Shown here: in pieces, positions 42,332 to 51,107 of the stretch
How the letters are laid out: each line of letters begins with the position of its first letter
How positions within the stretch are numbered: position 1 is the first letter of the stretch
NCBI GenBank assembly: GCA_017509785.1
Contig: JAFWOT010000012.1
Coordinates: 567,476-631,475, forward strand
Direction of reading: 5' to 3'
DNA from: Clostridia bacterium
GTDB taxonomy: Bacteria; Bacillota; Clostridia; Christensenellales; CAG-138
Length of the DNA stretch: 64,000 nt
Position numbers and translations under genes: made by a program
The notes under the pieces: model-generated
Seen by the model: the letters and a program-made list of their open reading frames with translations, nothing else
Database searches by the model: none
Told to the model about the DNA's origin: nothing

Positions 42332-43933
42332 CTACCCCGCTTTGTCGCTGTCGTTCTCCCGCTCGGCTCTGCCCTTTAACGGGGCCGCCTGCTCTCCGCG
42401 CCCGGCGCGATGCCCGCCTATCTGCGCGTTGCGCTCCATGGCGGTGGCGCCCTCCTCGAAGTTCATTCCCTTCAGTATGGCGTTCTTGCCGAATTTGCTT
42501 CTTATCTTCATCACCGCCGCCTGGCGGTTCCGCTCGCGTTCGCGGGCCCTTGCCGCGCCCTCGGCCCGGCGGCGCTGCTCCTCCGGATCGGAGAAGAGAT
42601 CGAGCTGCTGATACTCCGGCTCATCCGGGAGGCTCTTCTCCGGCACGGTGTGATTCGCCACGACGTACATCCTTCTGACGAGGAGAGCGGGGTCGACTAT
42701 CCTCTTATAGAGGGCGACGGCGGCTTCGGTTATCACGCGGGCGGAGAACGTGAACGAGCCGAGATTTATCGACCCGTGCGCGGACTTGGGCGCCTTCCGC
42801 CCGTAATGATCGGTATCCACGGCGCCCCTGAAACGGCGCATTCGCTCGGGATCGGTCAGGTTTTCGATATCGTAACCGACGGTGAGCACTATCTGATCCG
42901 TCACGAGCCCCTTCGAGAACACGTCCATCGCAAGACCGTCCGCCATCTCGCGGACTATGAGCGCGGCCTGATCCGACTCATACGGACGACTCAGCACCTG
43001 GCCGACGCTTAACGAGTGCGCCCGCGGACGGTAGGCCTTTATATCCGCCATCGTGCAGGGCTCCCACCCCCACGCGTGATCTATGAGGAGCTCCGCGTTC
43101 ACGCCGAAGAGCTTATAGAGGAAGGCCTCGTTGAGCGAGCTCCTGTCCCCCGCCTCCGAAACGGCGGCGATATCGCCCATCGTGCGGATGCCGTACTTAT
43201 CGAGCCGCGCGGCGATGCCGTGACCGACGCGCCAGAAATCGGTTATCGGCGTGTGCGCCCAAAGCCTCCTGCGGTAGCTCATCTCATCGAGCTCCGATAT
43301 CCTCACGCCGTTCTCGTCGGGCTTCATGTGCTTGGCGTCGATGTCCATGGCGATCTTCGCAAGGTAGAGATTCGTGCCGATGCCGACCGTCGCCGTTATG
43401 CCCGTCTCCCTGAGGACGTCGCCTATCATCCGCATCGCGAGCTCACGCGGGGTGGCGCGGTAGGTGCGGAGGTAGTTCGTCACGTCGATGAATACCTCGT
43501 CCACGGAATAGACGTGGATATCCTCCGGCGCGATGTAGCGGAGATATATCTCGTAAATGGAGGCGCTGACCTCCATGTAGCGGTGCATCCTCGGCGGGGC
43601 GACGATATAGTCTATCTCGAGAGAGGGGTCGGCCGCCAGCTCCGAACCGACGTACGACGTGCCCGCGAGCCGCCTGCCCTTCGCGCGCAGACGCCTTTCC
43701 GCGTTGAGCTCGCCCACCCTCTGCACGACCTCAAAGAGCCTCGCCCGGCCGGATATCCCGTAGGATTTCAGCGAGGGCGACACGGCAAGGCAGATGGTCT
43801 TATCCGTCCTCGTCTCATCGGCGACCACGAGATTCACGTCCAGAGGATCGAGCCCCCTGTCCGCGCACTCGACCGAGGCGTAGAAGGATTTGAGATCGAT
43901 ACATACGTAAATTTTTCCGCTCATTCGTTCCAT
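42332..43933 (-). CDS. Y-family DNA polymerase, UvrX/UmuC type
   Basis: A 533-residue translesion polymerase. Catalytic acids are Asp13 in CIDLKSFYASVE and Asp145-Glu146 in VYSVDEVFIDV; the steric Tyr/Phe of the finger follows (FYASVECADRG). The little-finger domain (residues about 265-420) precedes a C-terminal tail that carries QQLDLFSD, a beta-clamp-binding type motif (QLxLF). It is followed by a YolD-like partner. The promoter TTGACA-16-TATAAT ends six bases before the ATG at 43931-43933, so the mRNA is probably leaderless or starts at the second ATG (43924). Damage control may act at this promoter, but no LexA box was seen. Confidence 0.92.
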   Translation of the reverse strand: MERMSGKIYVCIDLKSFYASVECADRGLDPLDVNLVVADETRTDKTICLAVSPSLKSYGISGRARLFEVVQRVGELNAERRLRAKGRRLAGTSYVGSELAADPSLEIDYIVAPPRMHRYMEVSASIYEIYLRYIAPEDIHVYSVDEVFIDVTNYLRTYRATPRELAMRMIGDVLRETGITATVGIGTNLYLAKIAMDIDAKHMKPDENGVRISELDEMSYRRRLWAHTPITDFWRVGHGIAARLDKYGIRTMGDIAAVSEAGDRSSLNEAFLYKLFGVNAELLIDHAWGWEPCTMADIKAYRPRAHSLSVGQVLSRPYESDQAALIVREMADGLAMDVFSKGLVTDQIVLTVGYDIENLTDPERMRRFRGAVDTDHYGRKAPKSAHGSINLGSFTFSARVITEAAVALYKRIVDPALLVRRMYVVANHTVPEKSLPDEPEYQQLDLFSDPEEQRRRAEGAARARERERNRQAAVMKIRSKFGKNAILKGMNFEEGATAMERNAQIGGHRAGRGEQAAPLKGRAERENDSDKAG

Positions 43934-43939
43934 ATTTCA

Positions 43940-43967
43940 ATTATAGCAGGTTTGTTCTATTTGTCAA
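43940..43967 (-). promoter_or_regulatory. Consensus promoter of the Y-family polymerase, leaderless layout
   Basis: Minus strand TTGACA (43962-43967), 16 bases, TATAAT (43940-43945), then six bases to the ATG at 43933; no SD site precedes it. Confidence 0.85.
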
Positions 43968-43977
43968 GGGGGTTTAG

Positions 43978-44277
43978 AAAAAATTTGCGATTATAGCGGA
44001 GCGCGGCTCGAAAAACTCAATAGCGGTAAAGGCGATCGAGGAATACCTCGACCGCCTTTTGCGTCCCCGCAAGCAAGATTTCACGCTCGACGATATCCGG
44101 GCGCTTTTTTGTTGCCCAAAATTAGAAAGGAAGTGATGCCATAGCAAAGAAAAAGGAATCTCCACGCATAGCGTTCAGGCTGACGCCTATTTTGTTCTCT
44201 GCGAAAAGCTCGACCGGCTGACCGAGCCGCCGTTTTCGCAGGCGGTGAACGATGCGGCGAAGAAGCTGATATCGTGA
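43978..44277 (+). pseudogene. Decayed coding stretch, no intact gene
   Basis: The 440-base gap between 43934 and 44376 holds no intact gene. On the plus strand one frame stays open from 43978 to a TGA at 44134-44136 and then from there to a TGA at 44275-44277 (fragments AIIAERGSKNSIAVKAIEEY and ISTHSVQADAYFVLCEKLDR and onward). Neither piece has a start codon with an SD site. The residues look protein-like (balanced charged and hydrophobic), so this may be a remnant of a lost gene. I do not recognise the family. Confidence 0.4.
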
Positions 44278-44376
44278 CAAAAAAGGAGTGACGAACCCGA
44301 AACAACGGATCCATCACTCTTTCAAAAACGCCTTTATGACGGTCGGATAACCTCCAACCGCTTTTCGATTTTCGCT

Positions 44377-44709
44377 TTATACCTCTGCGCGGAGCCTTTC
44401 CATAAGCTTTTTGATGCGCTTCTCGAGCTTCTTTTTGGGTATGCAGCCGACAAAGCCCTTGAGATCCATCTCCGTGATTGTCGCTCTGCCGAGGCCGGGA
44501 CAGATCCAGCCCTCGATGCGGATCTCGTTCTGCAGATACTCGATGTTTAGGAACTGCATTGCCTGAGCCATGCCTACGCCCAGCTTATAAGCCTTTCCGC
44601 CGTTGTAATCCACGAGCTTGAATTTCTGCTCGTCCAAGAAAGCCTCGGCGATCCTTCTCGCCCTTTCGGCGTCCCCGTTATAGGAGAGCGTGTAAACAGA
44701 TCTTCCCAT
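44377..44709 (-). CDS. Conserved hypothetical protein, 110 residues
   Basis: A soluble 110-residue protein, MGRSVYTLSYNGDAERARRI to a basic end (KKKLEKRIKKLMERLRAEV). It has alternating strands and helices and no motif I can name; a central segment (VDYNGGKAYKLGVGMAQAMQ) is unusual. The ATG follows a strong AGGAGG. It lies 14 bases after the terminator of the lysine operon and has no evident promoter, so it may be expressed by readthrough. Confidence 0.75.
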   Translation of the reverse strand: MGRSVYTLSYNGDAERARRIAEAFLDEQKFKLVDYNGGKAYKLGVGMAQAMQFLNIEYLQNEIRIEGWICPGLGRATITEMDLKGFVGCIPKKKLEKRIKKLMERLRAEV

Positions 44710-44722
44710 AGTATTCCTCCTG

Positions 44723-44750
44723 AAAAAAGAGGCGGGGCGTCCCCCGCCTC
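44723..44750 (-). terminator. Terminator of the lysine fermentation operon
   Basis: GAGGCGGGG-GACG-CCCCGCCTC hairpin (44729-44750) followed on the minus strand by six T (44723-44728), just after kamE. Confidence 0.9.
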
Positions 44751-44760
44751 AATGCTTTTT

Positions 44761-45549
44761 TTATTTCATCCCGCGCTTGACCATCTCGGTCACGGCGAAG
44801 GTGGCGACGTCGTCGGCGTATTTACCGGCGCCGAAGCCCGCGTCATAGCCGAGCTCCTTTGCGAGCTCATGGGTGATGCGCGCGCCGCCGCAGCAAAGAA
44901 TGAACCTGTCGCGCAGGCCCTCGGCCTCGAGATACTCGACGAGCTCCGTCAGATTCTGGATGTGGATATCCTTCTGTGTGACGGTCTGCGAGACGAGGAG
45001 CACGTCGGCGTTGACCTCGAGAGCCTTCCTGACGAATTCCTCGTTGGGGATCTGAGCGCCCAAGTTATAGGCCTCGATCATCTCATAGCGTTCCAGCCCG
45101 TAATGCCCCGCAAAGCCCTTGCGGTTCATAATGGCGTCGATGCCGACGGTATGCGCGTCAGTACCCGTGGAAGCGCCGACCATTATTATCTTGCGGCCGA
45201 AATGCTCGCGGATGTACTCGTTCGTCTCTTCCATGCTCATGGTCTCCTCCTCGACGGTGACGACGTGGATGTTCTCATAGTCGACGGAGTGGACGACGGA
45301 GCCGTAGACGACGAAGAACGTGAACTCGGCGTCAAGAGTCTTGGCGCAGGCTACGTTCGGCTCGTCAACGCCCATCTTGCGAACGAGCTGACGGGCGGCC
45401 TCTATGCCTCGCTCATCATTCTTGACCGGCAGGGTGAAGGAGAACTGCACCTTGCCGTCGTTCATCGTATCGCCGTAGGCTTTTACGTGAGTCGGGTCGA
45501 AGTGTGTATCGAAATCCGCTTTATGCGTGTTGTAAAGTCCGCTTGACAT
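44761..45549 (-). CDS. kamE: Lysine 5,6-aminomutase beta subunit
   Basis: A 262-residue cobalamin-binding subunit. With KamD it moves the terminal amino group of beta-lysine (or D-lysine) to give 3,5-diaminohexanoate, using adenosylcobalamin and PLP. Asp131-x-His133-x2-Gly136 (TDAHTVG) is the base-off cobalamin motif, and Lys144 (MNRKGFAG) is the residue that holds PLP in the inactive state; both numbers match the clostridial enzyme. It follows kamD by three bases and ends the operon before a terminator. Confidence 0.96.
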   Translation of the reverse strand: MSSGLYNTHKADFDTHFDPTHVKAYGDTMNDGKVQFSFTLPVKNDERGIEAARQLVRKMGVDEPNVACAKTLDAEFTFFVVYGSVVHSVDYENIHVVTVEEETMSMEETNEYIREHFGRKIIMVGASTGTDAHTVGIDAIMNRKGFAGHYGLERYEMIEAYNLGAQIPNEEFVRKALEVNADVLLVSQTVTQKDIHIQNLTELVEYLEAEGLRDRFILCCGGARITHELAKELGYDAGFGAGKYADDVATFAVTEMVKRGMK

Positions 45550-45552
45550 GAC

Positions 45553-47106
45553 TTACACCTCCCTTTTCATAAGCTCGATGAAGGGGTTGAAGTACACGGC
45601 GTCCTTCCTCGTAACGCCGGCAAGGCCCTTGCCGCCGTCGCGCGAGCGCTTGATATCGGCAAAAATGCCCTTTTCAAGCGTTGCGAAGAGGCCCATCTTC
45701 TCGATCTCGCCGAGAAGGTCGGTCGCCTTCTGAAGGACTTCGTTCGCGCGGGTCTCCATTATGCCGCCCTCACGGAAGGTGATATCGTCGCCCAGATCGT
45801 GCATGGTGCGGAATATGTACTGCGCGTTCTCGATGGAGAGGGCGCGGTCGCTCATGAACGGGGTGTGGATGGCCTCCGTCAGCATGCCGAGCAGGTGGAG
45901 CTTCTGCCCCGTGAGGATCGTGACTATATTGAAGAGCGCGTCCTGCACGTGGCCGCGGAATATGTTGCCCGTCATGAACTTGGTCGGGGGCATGTACTTA
46001 AGGGGAGCCTTCGGGAATATCTGCCTTGCCATCTGTGCCTGAGCGAGCTCGTAGAGGAAGCCGTTCGGGACGTCGGGATCGATCTCAAAGGCGTGGCCGA
46101 GGCCCTGCTGCTCCTCGGGAAGGCCGGCTTCAAGCGCGAACTGCTCGTTGAGGAACTGGGAGGCAAGCACCGTATGCGCCTCTTCGACGGCGTCGGCGGT
46201 GGTGAGGTAGTTATCCTCGCCGGTGTTGATTATGACGCCCGCGAAGGAGTTGATAACGCGACTCATGAACTGGTCGATGATGGTGCGCTGGGGGTTGATA
46301 TCGCGGAACAGTATGCCGTAAAGCGCGTCATTGAGCATGACGTCGAGCCTTTCGAGCGCGCCCATTGCGGCGATCTCCGGCATGCAGAGACCGGAGCAGT
46401 AGTTGCACAGCCTGATGTAGCGGTGCTGCTCCTCGCCGACCTCGTCGAGCGCGGCGCGCATGAGACGGAAGTTCTCCTGCGTGGCGTAGGTGCCGCCGAA
46501 GCCCTCGGTCGTCGCGCCGTAGGGGACGTAATCGAGGAGGCTCTGACCGGTGGTGCGGATGACGGCGATTATATCGGCGCCCTGCTTCGCGGCGGCCTTT
46601 GCCTGGGTGATATCCTCGTAGATATTGCCCGTCGCGACTATGACGTAGAGGTAGGGATCGGTCTTGTCGCCGAACTCGGTGAGGTACTCGCTGCGCTTGG
46701 CGACGTTTTTGCGGATGCGCTCGACGGTCGCCTCCGCAACGGGCATTATGACGCCGCGGATCTCCTCGATGGAGCGGGGCGGGAGCTTCGTAAGATCGAT
46801 GCTCCCCTCGTCGATGGCCTCGGCGACCTCCTGCGGGGTCTTGCCCGTATCGAGCATCGCGGTGCCGATGAGGTACGCCGCGCCGACGCCCAGCACGCCC
46901 TTATCGTTCATGTGGTCGACGACCACGTTGGGAAGGGGCACGTCCAGAGCGTTCACTCCGTCAATTCCCAGAAGTCGGCAGACGGTGCGCTCGACCGTGA
47001 CGGTGGTGTGAAGATCTATAAAGCTCTGCGTGTCGACGGCGATGCGGTGCGCCGACTCGCGCGCTTTATTTACGTTGTTCTGATCAAGACGAAGTTTCTC
47101 AGTCAT
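45553..47106 (-). CDS. kamD: Lysine 5,6-aminomutase alpha subunit
   Basis: A 517-residue PLP-binding TIM-barrel subunit (KamD/D-lysine 5,6-aminomutase alpha). Characteristic are DQNNVNKARESAHRIAV at the N-terminus, YGATTEGFGGTYATQENFR and the long PLP/cobalamin interface. The start at 47106 follows AGGAAG and overlaps the kamA stop by eight bases (ATGACTGA); the reading from 47124 would overlap kamA further. It works only with KamE, the next gene. Confidence 0.95.
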   Translation of the reverse strand: MTEKLRLDQNNVNKARESAHRIAVDTQSFIDLHTTVTVERTVCRLLGIDGVNALDVPLPNVVVDHMNDKGVLGVGAAYLIGTAMLDTGKTPQEVAEAIDEGSIDLTKLPPRSIEEIRGVIMPVAEATVERIRKNVAKRSEYLTEFGDKTDPYLYVIVATGNIYEDITQAKAAAKQGADIIAVIRTTGQSLLDYVPYGATTEGFGGTYATQENFRLMRAALDEVGEEQHRYIRLCNYCSGLCMPEIAAMGALERLDVMLNDALYGILFRDINPQRTIIDQFMSRVINSFAGVIINTGEDNYLTTADAVEEAHTVLASQFLNEQFALEAGLPEEQQGLGHAFEIDPDVPNGFLYELAQAQMARQIFPKAPLKYMPPTKFMTGNIFRGHVQDALFNIVTILTGQKLHLLGMLTEAIHTPFMSDRALSIENAQYIFRTMHDLGDDITFREGGIMETRANEVLQKATDLLGEIEKMGLFATLEKGIFADIKRSRDGGKGLAGVTRKDAVYFNPFIELMKREV

Positions 47107-48379
47107 GCTTCCTGCCTCTCTCAAGCCTGGCGAGACCCTTTGGCTCGAGGGAGATCGCGCCGTCCTTGCGGCCCTGCTCGAGGCCTGCTACGCCGACGGG
47201 CTCGAAACGCTCTCCCCGCGCCTTGCGGCATTCCTCGCAATGGCAGTCCTCTTCGTAATGCTCGGGCTCGGTGTAGGTGGTGATGACGCCCTCGAAGTTG
47301 CGGAGGATGGTCTTCCTCGGAGTCTGGCCGATGACGTAATTGGGCATGACGGGAGTCTTGCCGCCGCCGCCGGGAGCGTCGACCACGAAGGTGGGTACAG
47401 CATAGCCGGAGGTGTGACCGCGAAGACCCTCGATGATCTCGATGCCCTTCGAAACGGGGGTACGGAAGTGCGTGAGGCCCATGGAAAGATCGCACACGTA
47501 GATGTAGTACGGCCTTACCCTGATGTAGACGAGGGCCTGGACGAGCTTCTTCATTACGTGGACGCAGTCGTTTACCCCGTGCAGGAGGACCGTCTGGTTG
47601 CCGAGGGGGATGCCGGCGTCGGCGAGCCTGGCGCAGGCGGCCTTCGATTCCTCGGTGATCTCATTGGGGTGGTTGAAGTGGGTATTCAGCCAGATGGGAT
47701 GATACTTCTTCAGCATATCGCAGAGCTCGGGAGTGATCCTCTGCGGGCATACGACGGGGGTCCTGGAGCCGATGCGGACGATCTCGACGTGGGGGATCTT
47801 CCTCAGCTCGGAGATGATGTACTCGAGCTTCTCATCCGAGATCATGAGCGCGTCGCCGCCGGAAAGGAGGACGTCGCGTACCTCGGGATGGTTCCTGATG
47901 TAATCGAGGCAGCCCTCGACCTGGCAGTCGGGAACGGCGGTGTCGTTCTGACCGGCAAAGCGCCTCCTCGTACAGTGACGGCAGTACATGGAGCACTGAT
48001 CCGTTACGAGGAAGAGGACGCGGTCGGGATACCTGTGGGTGAGGCCGGGAACGGGAGAATCGGTATCCTCATGGAGAGGATCGAGCTGATCTTCCGGAGC
48101 CTGATAGAGCTCGAGCGCGGTGGGGATCGCCTGACGCCTGATGGGATCGTAGGGATCGTCCGGATCGATGAGAGAGAGGTAATAGGGCGTGATCGCCATG
48201 CGAAGCGTGCCGAGACATTTCTTGACGCCGTCCTCCTCTTCGGGAGTCAGGGAGACGTACTTTTTCAGATCCTCAAGAGTCTCGACGCGGTTGGCGACCT
48301 GCCAATGCCAGTCGTTCCAAAGTTCGTCGGGGATATCCCTGAAAAGCCCGTGGGCGCGGCTCTCGTTGATTTTGATCAT
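47099..48379 (-). CDS. kamA: Lysine 2,3-aminomutase, radical SAM
   Basis: A 426-residue radical SAM enzyme that converts lysine to beta-lysine, the first step of lysine fermentation. The 4Fe-4S site is Cys129-x3-Cys133-x2-Cys136 (DQCSMYCRHCTRRR), and VVDAPGGGGKTPV carries the PLP lysine. The C-terminal zinc region (CHCEECRK) and the VGVAGLEQGRKDG tail match catabolic clostridial KamA rather than the EpmB type. It is the fifth gene of the operon, after an unknown lipoprotein gene. Confidence 0.97.
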   Translation of the reverse strand: MIKINESRAHGLFRDIPDELWNDWHWQVANRVETLEDLKKYVSLTPEEEDGVKKCLGTLRMAITPYYLSLIDPDDPYDPIRRQAIPTALELYQAPEDQLDPLHEDTDSPVPGLTHRYPDRVLFLVTDQCSMYCRHCTRRRFAGQNDTAVPDCQVEGCLDYIRNHPEVRDVLLSGGDALMISDEKLEYIISELRKIPHVEIVRIGSRTPVVCPQRITPELCDMLKKYHPIWLNTHFNHPNEITEESKAACARLADAGIPLGNQTVLLHGVNDCVHVMKKLVQALVYIRVRPYYIYVCDLSMGLTHFRTPVSKGIEIIEGLRGHTSGYAVPTFVVDAPGGGGKTPVMPNYVIGQTPRKTILRNFEGVITTYTEPEHYEEDCHCEECRKARGERFEPVGVAGLEQGRKDGAISLEPKGLARLERGRKHD

Positions 48380-48406
48380 GATGAAATTCCTTTCTGTTAC
48401 GGGGTT

Positions 48407-49063
48407 TTAATCGGCGATAACGCCTTTGGTGAGTGCGTTTTCGATGTCGAAGACTACGTCCTTGAAGGCGGGACCGTACTTCGTCACGCAGGAAGCGGGA
48501 ACGAACGCCTGGACGGTGTAGACGCGCTCGTTATCGACGACGTATTTTTCCATCCAAAGCTTTTGGATCTCACCGGTGACGGCGTACTCGGCAGTCGCCT
48601 CGAGATACAGGCGAACGTAATGCTCCTCCTTCTCGAAGGAGAAGCTGTCGATCGTGTACTCGGCGCCCTGCGAGGAGATCATTCCGAGGGCGATCTTCAT
48701 GTAATCCAGAGCTTCCTCGTCCGAGTAGGCGGCTATCTCGGCATACTTGCGGGACGGGACCTTATAGTACTCGTTGGTATGCTCATAATCCTTGTAGGAA
48801 TCAAAGAACTCATAGGAAAGGACGCCTTTGTCGTCCTCCGTGTTGGCGACAAAGGATTCCTCCTCTTCCGAGGATCTGCCGAAGCAGTCGAGGTAACTGA
48901 ATGCGAGAGCGCTCCCGTCCTCATACGCGGTGTACCCGACTTCGCCGTAATCGACTTCGGTCGGGCCCTCGGGTACGTATTCGGGTTCCTTGCTGCAGCC
49001 GGCAAGGGCCAGCGCGCTTATAAGCAGCGCCGCACAAAGCAGCAGAGAGATTATCTTCTTCAT
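48407..49063 (-). CDS. Unknown lipoprotein inside the lysine operon
   Basis: A 218-residue lipoprotein: signal peptide KKIISLLLCAALLISALALAG and lipobox Cys, then a soluble acidic domain (EPEYVPEGPTEVDYGEVGYT, ...SFSFEKEEHYVRLYLEATAEYAVTGEIQKLW). I do not recognise a family. It lies between kdd and kamA and seems part of the same transcript, so a surface role in lysine or peptide use is possible. Gaps are 117 bases to kdd, which contain a strong hairpin, and 27 to kamA. The start at 49063 follows GGAG. Confidence 0.8.
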   Translation of the reverse strand: MKKIISLLLCAALLISALALAGCSKEPEYVPEGPTEVDYGEVGYTAYEDGSALAFSYLDCFGRSSEEEESFVANTEDDKGVLSYEFFDSYKDYEHTNEYYKVPSRKYAEIAAYSDEEALDYMKIALGMISSQGAEYTIDSFSFEKEEHYVRLYLEATAEYAVTGEIQKLWMEKYVVDNERVYTVQAFVPASCVTKYGPAFKDVVFDIENALTKGVIAD

Positions 49064-49141
49064 AGTGAAAACTCCGTGTTTTCGATAGGTCGTTGCGGTG
49101 AAGGCGGGGCGTTTCGGCCTCATCCGCCGTTCGGTGACGCT

Positions 49142-49164
49142 GCCCCCGCGGGGTTCGCGGGGGC
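49142..49164 (-). other. Strong hairpin between kdd and the lipoprotein gene
   Basis: GCCCCCGCG-AACCC-CGCGGGGGC (9-base stem, 5-base loop) without a T-tract. Inside an operon such a hairpin may protect or process the mRNA and tune the downstream genes. Confidence 0.55.
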
Positions 49165-49180
49165 GGCGAATGGATAATTA

Positions 49181-50221
49181 TCAGCAGTACTTCTCGTCGA
49201 AGAGCTTGCGGAGCTTCTCGTTCTCACGCAGAACGTTGAGGGTGATCTCCGCATGATCCTTGGTGTAGCCGTTGCCGATGATCATGGTGACGTCCTTGCC
49301 GATGCCCTCGGCGCCCAGGGCGGCCTTCGTGAAGGAGGTGGCCATGGAGAAGAAGTAAACGATACCTTCGTCACGGACGGGGAGGATCGCGCTCATCTCG
49401 CAGGACTCGACGTTGACGCAGCAGATGGAGATATCGTACTCCTTGCCGCCGTTGGCCTCAAGAGCGGCATCCAGAACGGCGATGGGCTCCGTAGCGGAAG
49501 CGACGACGACCTTGTTGTAAACGCCCAGCTCCATGAGAGCGGGTACCTGAGCGGGGTTCCTTACGACGCCGACCACGTTGCCGTTGGGGCCGACCTTCTT
49601 CATGGCCTCATAGCCGCAGAGAACGCCGGACTTGCCGTTTGCGCCGAGGATGAGGACGCTGTCGCCCTCCTTGGGGAGCTTGCGGGCCTGAGCGGGAGCG
49701 CCGGCCACGTCAAGAGCCGCGAGAGCGAGGGTCTCGCTCATATCATCGGGGAGCTTCGCGTAGATGCCGGACTCAAAGAGGACGGCCTGACCTACGATGT
49801 CGACGCGGTCGATATCCTTGTGGATGGCAAGTATCTTATCGATCTTGAGGGGAGTGAGGGACAGGGAAACGAGGGAAGCGATCTTGTCGCCGACCTTGAG
49901 GTCACGATCCTTGAGATCCTCGCCGATGTAGGCGACCCTGCCGATGAACATGCCGCCGGAACCGGTAACGGGGTTCTGCTGCTTGCCGCGCTCGGCGACG
50001 ATGCCCATGATCATATCGCCGATCTTCTTTTCGTCGCCGCCGCAGGCTTCTTCGATCTGGGTGAAGGAAGCGGAGTCGATGTTGAGGGAGATGACGTCGC
50101 AGATGATCTCGTTGGAGTAATGCTTGGTCATGTCGTTATCGATCTTCCATGCGGCCTGAGTGAGAACGCCGTGGGGCTCGATGACCCTGTGAGTACCGTA
50201 CTTGTTGCCTTTGAGTGCCAT
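49181..50221 (-). CDS. kdd: L-erythro-3,5-diaminohexanoate dehydrogenase
   Basis: A 346-residue NAD-dependent dehydrogenase that deaminates 3,5-diaminohexanoate to 3-keto-5-aminohexanoate. The N-terminal GNKYGTHRVIEPHGVLTQAA and the nucleotide fold (VLILGANGKSGVLCGYEAMKK) match Kdd of amino-acid fermenters. It is third in the operon, between kce and the lipoprotein gene. Confidence 0.95.
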   Translation of the reverse strand: MALKGNKYGTHRVIEPHGVLTQAAWKIDNDMTKHYSNEIICDVISLNIDSASFTQIEEACGGDEKKIGDMIMGIVAERGKQQNPVTGSGGMFIGRVAYIGEDLKDRDLKVGDKIASLVSLSLTPLKIDKILAIHKDIDRVDIVGQAVLFESGIYAKLPDDMSETLALAALDVAGAPAQARKLPKEGDSVLILGANGKSGVLCGYEAMKKVGPNGNVVGVVRNPAQVPALMELGVYNKVVVASATEPIAVLDAALEANGGKEYDISICCVNVESCEMSAILPVRDEGIVYFFSMATSFTKAALGAEGIGKDVTMIIGNGYTKDHAEITLNVLRENEKLRKLFDEKYC

Positions 50222-50267
50222 AAAAATATCCTCCGTTAAATAATATTTTGTTTGATCGAACCGTGTT

Positions 50268-51095
50268 TTACTTCAGGGGCTTGAGGGAGAGTATGCGCCT
50301 TGCCTCCTCGGGAGAGGCGATCTCACGCCCGAGCTCGCGGGAGAGGCGGACGACCTTCTCGACAAGCTCGCCGTTCGAGGCGGCCTTGACCCCGCGGGAG
50401 AGGTAGATGTTATCCTCGAAGCCGACGCGGACGTTGCCGCCCATGACGATCGCGGGAGCGGCGAGAGTGAACGCGGCGCGGCCTACGCCCGTCGCCGTCC
50501 AGGTGGAGCCGGCGGGGATGGCGTCGACCATCCAGCAGAGGTTCTTGACCGTCGCGGGGGTGCAGCCCTTAACGCCGAGAACGAAGTTGAACTGCATCGG
50601 ATCGCCGGGGACCTCGCCCTTCCTCGCCATATCGAGGATGGTGTCGATATGACCCATCTCGAAGCACTCATACTCGGGCTTGATGCCGTTCTCGATCATA
50701 CGCTTGCCGAACGCGCGCATGGTGGGCATGGTGTTGTCGAATATCTCATCGCCGAAATTGCAGGTGCCGCAGTCAAGGGTCGCCATCTCGGGGAAGAGCT
50801 CGGTGGGCTGAAGACGCTCCTCGGGGCTCATGCCGGTGGCGCCGCCGGTGGACGGGATCATTATGACGTCGGGCAGCTCGCGGCGTATGGCGTCCATAAC
50901 TACGCGGAAGCGCTCGCGATCCTGCGTGGGGGTGCCGTCGTCATGGCGGACGTGAACGTGGATGATGGCGGCGCCGGCGTTGTAGGCGCTCCTCGCCTCG
51001 TTCACCATCTCCTCAACGGTATAGGGGACGGCGGGGTTGTGGGCTTTCGTGACCTCCGCTCCGCAGATGGCGGCGGTGATGATCAGCTTTTCCAT
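50268..51095 (-). CDS. kce: 3-keto-5-aminohexanoate cleavage enzyme
   Basis: A 275-residue BKACE-family zinc enzyme. It combines 3-keto-5-aminohexanoate with acetyl-CoA to give acetoacetate and 3-aminobutyryl-CoA. The zinc ligands His46 and His48 lie in IIHVHVR, at the numbers known for Kce, and later MGGNVRVGFEDNIYLSRG holds the fourth-ligand Glu. It follows kal by 12 bases. SD AAAGGAG precedes the ATG. Confidence 0.96.
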   Translation of the reverse strand: MEKLIITAAICGAEVTKAHNPAVPYTVEEMVNEARSAYNAGAAIIHVHVRHDDGTPTQDRERFRVVMDAIRRELPDVIMIPSTGGATGMSPEERLQPTELFPEMATLDCGTCNFGDEIFDNTMPTMRAFGKRMIENGIKPEYECFEMGHIDTILDMARKGEVPGDPMQFNFVLGVKGCTPATVKNLCWMVDAIPAGSTWTATGVGRAAFTLAAPAIVMGGNVRVGFEDNIYLSRGVKAASNGELVEKVVRLSRELGREIASPEEARRILSLKPLK

Positions 51096-51107
51096 AATGA
51101 GCTCCTT

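Noticed and set aside
43934..43990. LexA/SOS box at the Y-family polymerase promoter
   Set aside because: No GAACN4GTTC-type dyad overlaps the promoter.
47105..49177. A 690-codon open frame opposite kamA and the lipoprotein gene
   Set aside because: Opposite strand of clear genes, no start site and no family likeness.
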